In this document: in pieces, positions 8,297 through 15,625 of the stretch
Position numbering within the stretch: position 1 is the stretch's first letter
Layout of the letters: every line of letters starts with the position of its first letter
NCBI GenBank assembly: GCA_945928865.1
Contig: CAMENZ010000007.1
Location: forward strand, 1-64,000
Direction: 5' to 3'
From: an uncultured Clostridia bacterium
GTDB taxonomy: Bacteria; Bacillota; Clostridia; Peptostreptococcales; Anaerovoracaceae
DNA: 64,000 nt
The notes under the pieces: model-generated
Seen by the model: only the letters and a program-made list of their open reading frames with translations
Told to the model about the DNA's origin: nothing
Database searches by the model: none
Made by a program: the position numbers and the translations under genes

Positions 8297-9154
8297 ATGA
8301 GGAAATTTTTTGACAATTATGGATACAAATTGCTGGTTATCATAACTGTAGCGTTGGTATTTATAGGTTTTCGTGACTTTTTTAGTCAGTTTGCGGAGGA
8401 GGATAAAACCGTAGCGCTGTTTCCAGCGTTTTTGACTGCTTCGAGTCTGGTACTATTGTATGCTGTGCCGGCTGCATTCTTTGTGCGCTATTTGGTTAAC
8501 AGATTAAAAGTTTCACGTAAGGTTGTTTTGCTAAGCTTTATACTAGGATTTACAATACCGCTGTATCTAGGTGGTGAGGGGAACGCTCTAATTTCACAGG
8601 TTTTATTTGCGACAAATGTTCCAAGAGCTGTGATTGATAGTTGGGGAGCTGCTTTAACAGCACCATTTACAGAAGAGATTGCAAAAGGTTTAGTTGTACT
8701 TTTAGTATATTTACTATGCAGAGGAATTTCATTAAAGGAAGCATTTGTGTCAGGCATGATTTCTGGATTTGGTTTTCAGGTTTTGGAGGATTGGGCGTAT
8801 ATTTCTCAAGCTACTTTTGGAGAAACAAACAGTGGATTTTCAATAGCTTTCGAGAGAGTGTCAAATGCTCTTGGCAGTCATATGGCTTTTGGAATAGTAT
8901 TCGGTGTTGGACTTATAGCCGTTATTAAAAATGTGCCTGCAGTACCAAGGCTTAAAGCACTTTGCTTAATTTTGGCACCGGTTATCCTACATTTTATATG
9001 GAATTCTCCACTTGAAGGAGATTGGGTGAATCCTTTGTTTGGAAGTATTAACTTAAATCTTGCTTATTACGCATTCACCATTGTGAATCGCTTGGATGAC
9101 AATGACAATATACTAACGACGAGAGAATTTGATAAAGCTGTAAAATCAAATTGA
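8297..9154 (+). CDS. PrsW-family intramembrane protease
   Basis: A 285-residue polytopic membrane protein with seven or eight hydrophobic segments. It carries the three signature motifs of the PrsW/M82 glutamic-type proteases: EEIAK at 126-130, FGFQVLEDWAY at 158-168, and conserved His195 and His232 (SHMAFG, HFIWN) in membrane segments. Family members cut membrane anti-sigma factors or other membrane proteins. The ECF/RsgI-like pair at 556-2469 is a possible but unproven substrate. The SD TTGGAGGGG sets the start. The gene sits alone between transposon fragments with its own promoter and terminator. Confidence 0.85.
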   Translation: MRKFFDNYGYKLLVIITVALVFIGFRDFFSQFAEEDKTVALFPAFLTASSLVLLYAVPAAFFVRYLVNRLKVSRKVVLLSFILGFTIPLYLGGEGNALISQVLFATNVPRAVIDSWGAALTAPFTEEIAKGLVVLLVYLLCRGISLKEAFVSGMISGFGFQVLEDWAYISQATFGETNSGFSIAFERVSNALGSHMAFGIVFGVGLIAVIKNVPAVPRLKALCLILAPVILHFIWNSPLEGDWVNPLFGSINLNLAYYAFTIVNRLDDNDNILTTREFDKAVKSN

Positions 9155-9241
9155 CATTGTGTTCAAAAAAATATAAAAAATTGTTTAATAATAAGCTAAT
9201 TAAAAGATATAATTAATAAAAATATGTTTAATAAAAAAGCT

Positions 9242-9272
9242 AAAATAGGAGGGGGTTTCCCTCCTATTTTTT
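9242..9272 (+). terminator. Rho-independent terminator after the PrsW-like gene
   Basis: AAAATAGGAGGG pairs perfectly with CCCTCCTATTTT around a GGTTT loop and ends in a T run. The stretch from here to about 9,480 holds no gene I can support; the last part may be the end of the IS630 element. Confidence 0.85.
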
Positions 9273-9480
9273 ATGGTAAACTTATACTGATTAATTTGAG
9301 TTTTTACTATATATTAACCACTGTATTTTTTTCAAACAGTGTGAATTGTGTTACTTTTTCTCCTCCTGAAAGACTACCACTAGTGTCCTGACATATTGAT
9401 ATTAGTCTAAATAGTCCTATCTATTGTTACTGACTTATGATATACTAAAGCCACTAAAAAAATGGTGGTGATATCCTAAT

Positions 9481-9618
9481 GTCAGTGTGAGATAACATCG
9501 TACTGCCCTTGATTGGGCAGAAGAGATCAAATACCTGGTTGATGTGATGTATCCCTACGCCGAAAAGATCATTCTTGTTATGGACAACCTCAACACGCAT
9601 GAACCAACATCTCTATAT
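9481..9618 (+). pseudogene. IS630-family transposase fragment
   Basis: The frame starting at 9481 reads VSVR, then TAA at 9493-9495 where family members usually have Glu, then HRTALDWAEEIKYLVD and KIILVMDNLNTHEPTSLYKR. That is the central DDE region of IS630 transposases, with the conserved Asp-Asn-Leu-Asn-Thr-His. Both ends of the gene are missing. At the right edge the sequence passes directly into a serine recombinase fragment in another frame. Confidence 0.75.
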
Positions 9619-9945
9619 AAGAGGTAAGATTGATAGAGAAGAATATGGTCTAAAAAGAGAGATTGCTCTTAGCCATATTGCAATAATTAATAATGAAGTT
9701 ATTTCAGTTGAAAAGGTTGTAAAAGATCTTGAAAGAGATAAGAAAATAGCTATTAAGTGGATTAAGGATGTATTTTCAGCAAAAAAATTTGAAAAATTGC
9801 CAGCTGATTTAATTCATAGCTTAGTAGAGAAGATAATTGTCTATGGCAATCATAACTTTGAAATAATCTTTAAATTTAATATGGATAGTTTGATGAGAGG
9901 TCGGTTATCTGTGAAGGTAGTATAGTTCATAAAATCATATGGAAA
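9609..9945 (+). pseudogene. Serine recombinase remnant, itself chimeric
   Basis: The frame reading GKIDREEYGLKREIA to LPADLIHSLVEKIIVYG and FEIIFKF is the coiled-coil and C-terminal end of a large serine recombinase. From about 9,900 another frame reads SVICEGSIVHKIIWK and stops. This is nearly the same as the end of the remnant at 2,883-3,536 (SVLCEGSIVQKIIWK). Two different recombinase tails therefore appear joined, or a frameshift has hidden their continuity. There is no catalytic domain and no start signal. Confidence 0.65.
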
Positions 9946-10018
9946 TAGACGCATGAAGGAGTGAGAAACCACTCTCTTTTGTTGTCTAAAAATATACAAT
10001 ATATTTTGTGTCATTCGC

Positions 10019-10045
10019 TTGACACGAGAGGGTACTGATTATAAT
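10019..10045 (+). promoter_or_regulatory. Candidate promoter of the deacetylase gene
   Basis: TTGACA at 10019-10024 and TATAAT at 10040-10045 are both consensus, but the spacer is only 15 bp. The element sits within sequence that looks like eroded recombinase coding DNA, so the promoter may have arisen from element debris. A small hairpin, GATATT/AATATC, lies in the leader. Confidence 0.4.
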
Positions 10046-10107
10046 CTACATAAAGGTAGGGATATTTTGAAATATCTAATAAATAAATTTTTAAAGGAGA
10101 TGAGATT

Positions 10108-11184
10108 ATGAAAAATTTAGACAAATTAAAATTTAATAAGGTTTTTAGTTTAATTATGGCTTGTGTTTTAATATTGAGTATGACTTTTAATTATGGTTAT
10201 GCTTTAGAGCCAAGTGTCGATGATAATGGTTCTAATAATACTGAGGTTAGAGCTGCTGCTTTAGAAGATGGAATTTATAAGGAAGAAGGAGGAACTTTCT
10301 ACTATAAAAATGGAGCTAAAGTCGGGGGCTGGGTAGATTTTGAAGGAGAAAAATATTATTTCAATACTAAAACTTATGAAATGATGACAGGCTTTCAGGA
10401 AATAGATGGAGGGACTTATTTCTTTTGTAAGACTACGGGAAGGATGAAAAAGGGCTTCGTTAAAATTGGGAAAAACAGATATTATTTCGGTAAGAAAAGT
10501 GGGAAAATGTATAGAGGTTTGGTAAAAATCAGGAAAAATGTTCATACCTTTAATGAAGATGGTATTTTATTAAGATCTGTATATGGTAATAAGAAGGCGG
10601 TATGTCTTACTTATGATGATGGACCGGCACCGGGAACTCTTAGAATCTTAAAGACTTTAAGGGATAATAAGGGATTAGCCACTTTCTTCGTAGTTGGGAA
10701 TAGGGTTGCTGCTTTTAAGGATACTATTCTAAAGGTTGCAAAATCAGGTTGTCAGATAGGTAATCACTCGTATAGTCATAGTTGGTTTGCAAATTTAGAT
10801 AGTAATGGTATCAAAAATGAAGTGGATAAATGTGATAAGCTTATTAATCAATATGCCAATGTAAATGCAGAAGTAGTTAGAACTCCGGGTGGACAAATCA
10901 ATGATAATATAAAGGTTTCTGTAGGTAAGCCCATTATTCTTTGGTCTATAGATACTGTGGATTGGAGAACTAGAAATGCTAATTCTACATATAATTCCGT
11001 AATGAATAATGTTAAAGATGGATCTATAGTGCTTATGCATGATTTACATTTACCTACAGCAGATGCTTCTGAAAGAATTATACCGGAATTAGTTAAGAAA
11101 GGTTATCAGTTAGTTACTATCAATGAAATGAAACTTTTGAAAGGTTATAAGCTGAAAGCCGGTGGAGTTTATTTCAGTTTTTAG
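10108..11184 (+). CDS. Secreted polysaccharide (peptidoglycan) deacetylase with wall-binding repeats
   Basis: A 358-residue exported protein with a signal peptide at about 1-32. Residues about 50-150 hold four or five choline/glucan-binding-type repeats (GTFYYKNGAKVGGW, KYYFNTKT, RYYFGKKSGKMYRG), which tether the enzyme to the wall. Residues about 165-345 form a NodB/carbohydrate esterase 4 domain: TYDDGPAPGT (catalytic base and metal Asp), NHSYSH (metal His pair), RTPGG, WSIDTVDW and VLMHDLH. It probably removes acetyl groups from peptidoglycan sugars, which gives lysozyme resistance (inference from the family). The SD AAAGGAGATGAG decides the start. Confidence 0.9.
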   Translation: MKNLDKLKFNKVFSLIMACVLILSMTFNYGYALEPSVDDNGSNNTEVRAAALEDGIYKEEGGTFYYKNGAKVGGWVDFEGEKYYFNTKTYEMMTGFQEIDGGTYFFCKTTGRMKKGFVKIGKNRYYFGKKSGKMYRGLVKIRKNVHTFNEDGILLRSVYGNKKAVCLTYDDGPAPGTLRILKTLRDNKGLATFFVVGNRVAAFKDTILKVAKSGCQIGNHSYSHSWFANLDSNGIKNEVDKCDKLINQYANVNAEVVRTPGGQINDNIKVSVGKPIILWSIDTVDWRTRNANSTYNSVMNNVKDGSIVLMHDLHLPTADASERIIPELVKKGYQLVTINEMKLLKGYKLKAGGVYFSF

Positions 11185-11271
11185 TATGTTTCTAAAAGAA
11201 ATTTAAAATAGGTTTAGTTAAAATTAGAAGCAATTAGAATAAATTAGCTGGAAAATTTGTTGAAAATTCAC

Positions 11272-11300
11272 TTGAATTTTAGATGATTTTGATATATACT
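11272..11300 (+). promoter_or_regulatory. Promoter of tRNA-Glu(CUC)
   Basis: TTGAAT at 11272-11277 and TATACT at 11295-11300 have a 17-bp spacer, and the -10 box lies 23 bp before the mature tRNA 5' end. Confidence 0.75.
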
Positions 11301-11323
11301 AATAGAGTTAAAGCAAGTATTTT

Positions 11324-11398
11324 GGCTCTATGGTCAAGTGGTTAAGACTCCGCCCTCTCACGGCGGCTACCCGGGTTCGAATCCCGGTAGAGTCACCA
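11324..11398 (+). tRNA. tRNA-Glu (CUC)
   Basis: A 75-nt cloverleaf closely similar to the tRNA-Glu at the window start. The acceptor GGCTCTA pairs with TAGAGTC, the anticodon CTC is at 11357-11359, the T-loop is TTCGAATC, and CCA is encoded. It is a single-gene unit with its own promoter and terminator. Confidence 0.97.
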
Positions 11399-11405
11399 GC
11401 TTACT

Positions 11406-11446
11406 AAGGATTAGACTTAAGTTAAACTTAGGTTTAATCCTTTTTT
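11406..11446 (+). terminator. Terminator after tRNA-Glu(CUC)
   Basis: AAGGATTA at 11406-11413 pairs with TAATCCTT, and the stem continues through ACTTAAG against CTTAGGT. A run of six T follows. Confidence 0.8.
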
Positions 11447-11530
11447 AATTTTTTGTATGGCAAAAAAACATTTAATGTTTATAGCATTACTGTTATAATG
11501 TAGTTATATAGAAAGGACATAGGTAATAAT

Positions 11531-13189
11531 ATGAAGAAAGTTAGTAGAAGTGAAAATATCTATAATATATTGAAAAAGTTTGTTTTTATTAAATCAAGAA
11601 CAGGAACTAAAGATGAAAATTTAGCTTCAAATTATATCTATGATTTTATAAAGAACTTAGAATATTTTAAACAAAATCCGGAAAATTGTGGTCTTATTAA
11701 AATTGAAAATGATCCATTTGAGAGATATGTGCCTTTTGCTTTTGTAGAAGGAAAAAGCAAAAATACAGTAATTCTTTCAGGACATTTTGATGTGGTAGAT
11801 GAATTTGATTACGGTGATATAAAAGAATTGGCATACGAAATTGGAGAAGAATTAGAAAATGCCCTTAAAAAATTTACTATGAATGATATACAGCAGGCTG
11901 CAATGGAATCGGGTAATTGGATTTGGGGAAAGGGAGCTGCTGATATGAAAGGCGGTTTAGCTATTCATATGGATATTCTGGAAGAATTTTCAACTAAGGC
12001 ATTAGAAGGCAATTTAGAAGGAAGTATTTTGTTCTTACCTGTTCCTGACGAAGAATCCTATTCTATGGGTATGAGAACAGGTGCGAAAATTTTAGCTGAT
12101 ATTAAGGCGAAAAAAGATTTAGATTACAAACTTTTAATAAATCCTGAGCCTACAGATACCTTAGGAGAAAAGCAAATTATGTATTTAGGTTCTGTAGGAA
12201 AACTTATGCCTGTAGTTATGGTTCAGGGTGTAAGCTGTCATATAGGACATCATTTTGATGGATTCAGCCCGCTTAATATATTGTCCGGTATTTATAGTAG
12301 AACTAATAGTTCTTTAGATTTTGTTGATAAATATGATAAAGAAGCTACTATGCCGCCTACATGGATTAAAATGAGAGATTTAAAGGATACTTATGATGTA
12401 TCTATTCCTCTAAGAGCAGGAGGGTATTTTACAGTTTTAAGTTTGAACTCAAGCCCTAAGATGACTTTAGATAAGGTACTAGCTATTGCAAAATCTGTTT
12501 GTCAGGAAGAAATAGATAAGGCAGAGGATAATTATACTAAATTCAAATATATCAATATGTTTGAAAATAGAGAGAGCTTAGGATTTAAGCCTGAAGTTTA
12601 TGACTTTAGAAGTCTACGGGATAGGCTTAAAGAAGTTAGGGGGGCAGATTTTGAGAGCTTTTATGAAGAGGCATATAAAAAAGTTGAGCAAGAAATCGAT
12701 GAGGGTAAGTTAAATTATCCGGACGGCACTATGAAATTAATGGAAATGGTGATGGATTTTGCGAACTTTACTGAACCTGTGGTTGTGGTTGGATTTGCAC
12801 CACCTTATTATCCGGCAGTTAATGGAAATGAAATAGAAGGCAAGGAAGGTGCAACCCTTAAAGCCTTTAATATTGTTAAAGAAGAATCTGCCAAATTAGG
12901 TGTAGAAATGACATATCAAAATTATTTTATGGGAATTTCTGATAATAGTTATTCGGCAGTAGATAAAAATGCCGGAGACCTTGATTTATTCCAGATGGAA
13001 ACACCTCTTTGGGGTGATTGCTATAATATAGATTTTAAGTCTATTAGTCAGGTAAATGTACCGGCTATAATATATGGACCTGTCGGTAAAGAGTATCATA
13101 AATGGTCTGAAAGAGTAGAAAAAAATAGCCTACTTCATGTGGTTCCAACTGTTACTAGGGAACTTATAAAGCAGGCGTGGGATTTTTAA
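11531..13189 (+). CDS. M20 family metallopeptidase, RocB-like
   Basis: A 552-residue soluble protein. M20 zinc-peptidase motifs appear in order: SGHFDVVD (metal His and Asp) at about 85-92, WGKGAADMKGG (bridging Asp) at about 134-144, and PVPDEESYSMG (catalytic Glu pair) at about 175. Its length and the segments LYLGSVGKL-type and SPLNIL match RocB, the arginine-utilisation M20 protein of unknown precise substrate, better than the shorter PepV or DapE types. The gene stands alone with SD AAAGGACAT. No arginine-catabolism genes are nearby, so a general role in peptide or acylated-amino-acid hydrolysis is as likely. Confidence 0.8.
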   Translation: MKKVSRSENIYNILKKFVFIKSRTGTKDENLASNYIYDFIKNLEYFKQNPENCGLIKIENDPFERYVPFAFVEGKSKNTVILSGHFDVVDEFDYGDIKELAYEIGEELENALKKFTMNDIQQAAMESGNWIWGKGAADMKGGLAIHMDILEEFSTKALEGNLEGSILFLPVPDEESYSMGMRTGAKILADIKAKKDLDYKLLINPEPTDTLGEKQIMYLGSVGKLMPVVMVQGVSCHIGHHFDGFSPLNILSGIYSRTNSSLDFVDKYDKEATMPPTWIKMRDLKDTYDVSIPLRAGGYFTVLSLNSSPKMTLDKVLAIAKSVCQEEIDKAEDNYTKFKYINMFENRESLGFKPEVYDFRSLRDRLKEVRGADFESFYEEAYKKVEQEIDEGKLNYPDGTMKLMEMVMDFANFTEPVVVVGFAPPYYPAVNGNEIEGKEGATLKAFNIVKEESAKLGVEMTYQNYFMGISDNSYSAVDKNAGDLDLFQMETPLWGDCYNIDFKSISQVNVPAIIYGPVGKEYHKWSERVEKNSLLHVVPTVTRELIKQAWDF

Positions 13190-13209
13190 ATCCTAATAGT
13201 ATTTTAATT

Positions 13210-14247
13210 TTATTGATTTTTTTCTGTTTCTAACATGAATTTTTCCAGGAGCTTTTTAGAAAGTAAGTTTATTTCTAAAAAGTTCCTTTTTTTATCACCT
13301 TCAGCCAATACTAAAAATCCATTTACATAGCCACCAAGATGTGTAAAGTCAGAATCATCTTCAAATAAAACTCTTAGATTTATGAAAATATTTCCTTTCA
13401 GGACATAGGTAGGGCAGGCTAAATTAAAGGTGTTATCTAAATTAAATTCTATTGCAAGGGGCTCATTTTCTGTACTGTATTTTATATATGAAAAGCCGGA
13501 ACCGTTATATATACCACTTATGTTTAATTGATTTTTACTTAGATTTATAGAAGTGATAGTTAAGGGTTCGTAGCCGTTTATACCTTCAATAGAGAAACCT
13601 AATTTATTCATACCCTTATGAAAATCTGTCTGTTTTATTACAGGTAACAACCTATAAAGCTGCACCACATCATCGTGATTATGTAGCAAAATCTGCCTAG
13701 CCAACTCTTTTTTTTCATCTTCATTTATACAATCCATATACTTATAATATAGATCTATACTTTCCTTACCTGTAATCTCATCATCACGAAGTCGAGAAAT
13801 TCCCATATAATTTTCTATGGAAACTTGCTTTAATCTAGGTAATATGGATTTTAATTGACTATGACCATTTATTAAAAGATATAAATCCAAGTTGTAGGCT
13901 TCGATTTTAAAGTTACTTAAACCTAGTATTTCAGCTCTTTTTTTAACAAAAGGCAGGTCAAAGTGCTTACCATTATATGTTAAAAGTGTCTTGTATTTCT
14001 TTAGTTCTTTATCGATAGCTAGCAGTAAATCTTTTTCTTCCATAACATTGTCAGCGAAGAATTGTGTAACTTGACCCTTTCCATTCTCATCTACATAAAA
14101 TATTGAAGCTAAAATGACTTCATTTATATTAGGATTAAGACCTAGAGTTTCTATATCAAATACACATAAATCTTCGGGTTCAAAATATGGTTTTAAAAGT
14201 TCTGACTTAAAAAAGTCTAATTGAATTTCAAATTTGTATGTTAACAT
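13210..14247 (-). CDS. Ribonuclease H-like/DEDD exonuclease domain protein (YprB-like)
   Basis: A 345-residue protein. Residues about 25-215 form a ribonuclease H-like exonuclease fold with DEDD motifs: FDIETLG (acidic pair) near 30, YNGKHFDLPFVKKR (third Asp) near 105, and HNHDDVVQLYRL (fourth Asp) near 200. The C-terminal third has no motif I know. B. subtilis YprB has this arrangement; its role is unclear. The gene converges with the RocB-like peptidase (20-bp gap). Upstream on the same strand is an unusual structured leader at 14,276-14,370. Confidence 0.8.
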   Translation of the reverse strand: MLTYKFEIQLDFFKSELLKPYFEPEDLCVFDIETLGLNPNINEVILASIFYVDENGKGQVTQFFADNVMEEKDLLLAIDKELKKYKTLLTYNGKHFDLPFVKKRAEILGLSNFKIEAYNLDLYLLINGHSQLKSILPRLKQVSIENYMGISRLRDDEITGKESIDLYYKYMDCINEDEKKELARQILLHNHDDVVQLYRLLPVIKQTDFHKGMNKLGFSIEGINGYEPLTITSINLSKNQLNISGIYNGSGFSYIKYSTENEPLAIEFNLDNTFNLACPTYVLKGNIFINLRVLFEDDSDFTHLGGYVNGFLVLAEGDKKRNFLEINLLSKKLLEKFMLETEKNQ

Positions 14248-14275
14248 TTTTTCACCTATTTATATATTTTCTCCT

Positions 14276-14370
14276 ATAAAACAAAATAGACCACGGGGGG
14301 CGTAGTCTACTTTGTTCAAAAGGGGTATTTTGGATTTGAGATTATGAGGTTATCAGGGGGGATAACCACG
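14276..14370 (-). ncRNA. Candidate small RNA or leader with two C-rich hairpin loops
   Basis: Read on the minus strand. A first hairpin (GGTTATC/GATAACC, 14348-14367) carries the loop CCCCCT. A single-stranded part contains ACCCC. A second 15-bp hairpin (14281-14315, two mismatches) has a CCCCC loop and runs into TTTAT. A promoter precedes it. Exposed C-rich loops plus a terminator-like end are the hallmarks of Bacillota small RNAs that pair with Shine-Dalgarno sites (RsaE/RoxS type). The RNA could instead be an attenuated 5' leader of the YprB-like gene, whose ATG lies 29 bp beyond the hairpin. Confidence 0.5.
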
Positions 14371-14375
14371 CTCTT

Positions 14376-14404
14376 ATTCTATCAAGAAACTTAAAAAAAA
14401 GCAA
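14376..14404 (-). promoter_or_regulatory. Minus-strand promoter for the C-rich RNA / YprB-like gene
   Basis: On the minus strand TTGCTT (14404-14399) and TAGAAT (14381-14376) are separated by 17 bp. The expected transcription start is about 14,369, at the foot of the first C-loop hairpin. Confidence 0.6.
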
Positions 14405-14492
14405 GTACTTATTTCAAAAAAATTGAAGAAAGTTGTAAAAAGTTTCAACTGTTTTAAAAAATCATAAAAAATTCACAAAAAAATATTTACCC

Positions 14493-14521
14493 TTGAACTT
14501 TTTATGAAGTAGTTATATACT
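14493..14521 (+). promoter_or_regulatory. Promoter of the XerD-like gene
   Basis: TTGAAC at 14493-14498 and TATACT at 14516-14521 with a 17-bp spacer, 42 bp before the start codon. Confidence 0.7.
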
Positions 14522-14562
14522 TATTCTAATAGAGTATTAAATGTTAGGAGCAAAATTGCTAT

Positions 14563-15435
14563 ATGGATAAGTTTGTTTTGTATTTAAAAAATGAAAAGCA
14601 GGTTTCAGGAAATACTGTAGAAGCATATATTAGAGATATGAGTCATTTTAATTCTTTTATTTTATATAGAGGATTACATAATATGGAAGATGTAAAGAGT
14701 ACAGATGTACTTGCATATATGATGTCTTTAAAAGAAGAGGGAAAGTCCCGTTCAACTCTTAATAGAAAGCTGGCTTCGATTAGAACATATTTTGCTTTTT
14801 TATTAAAAGAGGGCAAGATTATGGAAAATCCTGCAGAAAACATTAAAACTCCTAAGATTGAAAAAAAACAAATAGAGTTTTTATCTATGGAAGAAATGGA
14901 AAAGCTTTTAGATACTCCTGATGTTGATTTTAGAGGGCTTAGAGATAGAGCAATTTTAGAACTTTTGTATGCTACAGGTATTAGGGCAAGTGAATTGATT
15001 GACCTTAAAATTGAAGATGTAAACCTTAGGATGGGTTTTATAAAATGTGATGGCGAGCATAGTAAGGCTAGGGTGATTCCTATGGGAAGACCTTGCAGAA
15101 AAGCTATGGAAGACTATATATATGAAGGAAGAAAGGTTTTAGATAAGGGCAAGGAGAGCCAGTTTGTGTTTTTAAACTATATGGGAAATCAGATGACCAG
15201 ACAGGGGCTTTGGAAACTTTTGAAGGAATATGGAGAGAAAGCTAATTTAGATGATAATCTTACACCTCAGGTTATCAGGAACTCTTTTGCTGTCCATATG
15301 TTACAGAATGGAGCCGATATAAAATCTCTGCAGGAACTTATGGGACATGAAGATATAGTTGCAACACAAGTATATTTGGCTGTTACTAAAAATAGAATTA
15401 AAGATGTTTATGATAAAGCTCATCCTAGAGCTTAA
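14563..15435 (+). CDS. XerD-like tyrosine recombinase with an altered catalytic His
   Basis: A 290-residue protein with the usual XerC/XerD layout: a SAM-like core-binding domain at about 1-85 and a catalytic domain at about 107-280. It ends in AHPRA, as clostridial XerD proteins do. Arg141 (TGIRASEL), Lys168, Arg239, His262 (LMGHEDI) and Tyr271 are present. The conserved His of the H-x-x-R box is replaced by Gln236 (TPQVIRN), and the following His by Asn240. It may still cut and join DNA, since this His is assisting rather than nucleophilic, but activity could be reduced. It could act on chromosome dimers at dif or be a dedicated element recombinase. Confidence 0.8.
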   Translation: MDKFVLYLKNEKQVSGNTVEAYIRDMSHFNSFILYRGLHNMEDVKSTDVLAYMMSLKEEGKSRSTLNRKLASIRTYFAFLLKEGKIMENPAENIKTPKIEKKQIEFLSMEEMEKLLDTPDVDFRGLRDRAILELLYATGIRASELIDLKIEDVNLRMGFIKCDGEHSKARVIPMGRPCRKAMEDYIYEGRKVLDKGKESQFVFLNYMGNQMTRQGLWKLLKEYGEKANLDDNLTPQVIRNSFAVHMLQNGADIKSLQELMGHEDIVATQVYLAVTKNRIKDVYDKAHPRA

Positions 15436-15440
15436 AATTT

Positions 15441-15473
15441 AAGACCTTTTCACACAAGTGAAGAGGTTTTTTT
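15441..15473 (+). terminator. Terminator after the XerD-like gene
   Basis: ACCTTTTCAC pairs with GTGAAGAGGT around an ACAA loop and is followed by seven T. Confidence 0.8.
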
Positions 15474-15478
15474 ATACA

Positions 15479-15551
15479 AAAGTATACGCATAATGTATAC
15501 TTTGTGAAAAATAAGTTTAATGTATACTGTCACAGTGTAACTTTGTCACAG
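15479..15551 (+). promoter_or_regulatory. Repeat-rich control region before the redox operon
   Basis: AAAGTATAC (15479-15487) and GTATACTTT (15495-15503) form a perfect 9-bp dyad with a 7-bp centre. TAATGTATACT occurs at 15491-15501 and again at 15518-15528. GTCACAG occurs at 15529-15535 and 15545-15551. The TATACT copies could be -10 boxes, with the dyad acting as operator. A TTGACA at 15577-15582 may be a second -35 box nearer the gene. The binding protein is unknown. Confidence 0.45.
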
Positions 15552-15625
15552 AACTAATATTTAAAATGATGTAAAATTGACAAAATATAAACTTTTATTA
15601 AATTAATATATAAGGAGGATTAGAT

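Noticed and set aside
8641-8928. A second plus-strand frame inside the PrsW-like gene
   Set aside because: It is rich in Cys, Phe and Trp, matches no family, and lies wholly inside a gene with clear motifs in the main frame.
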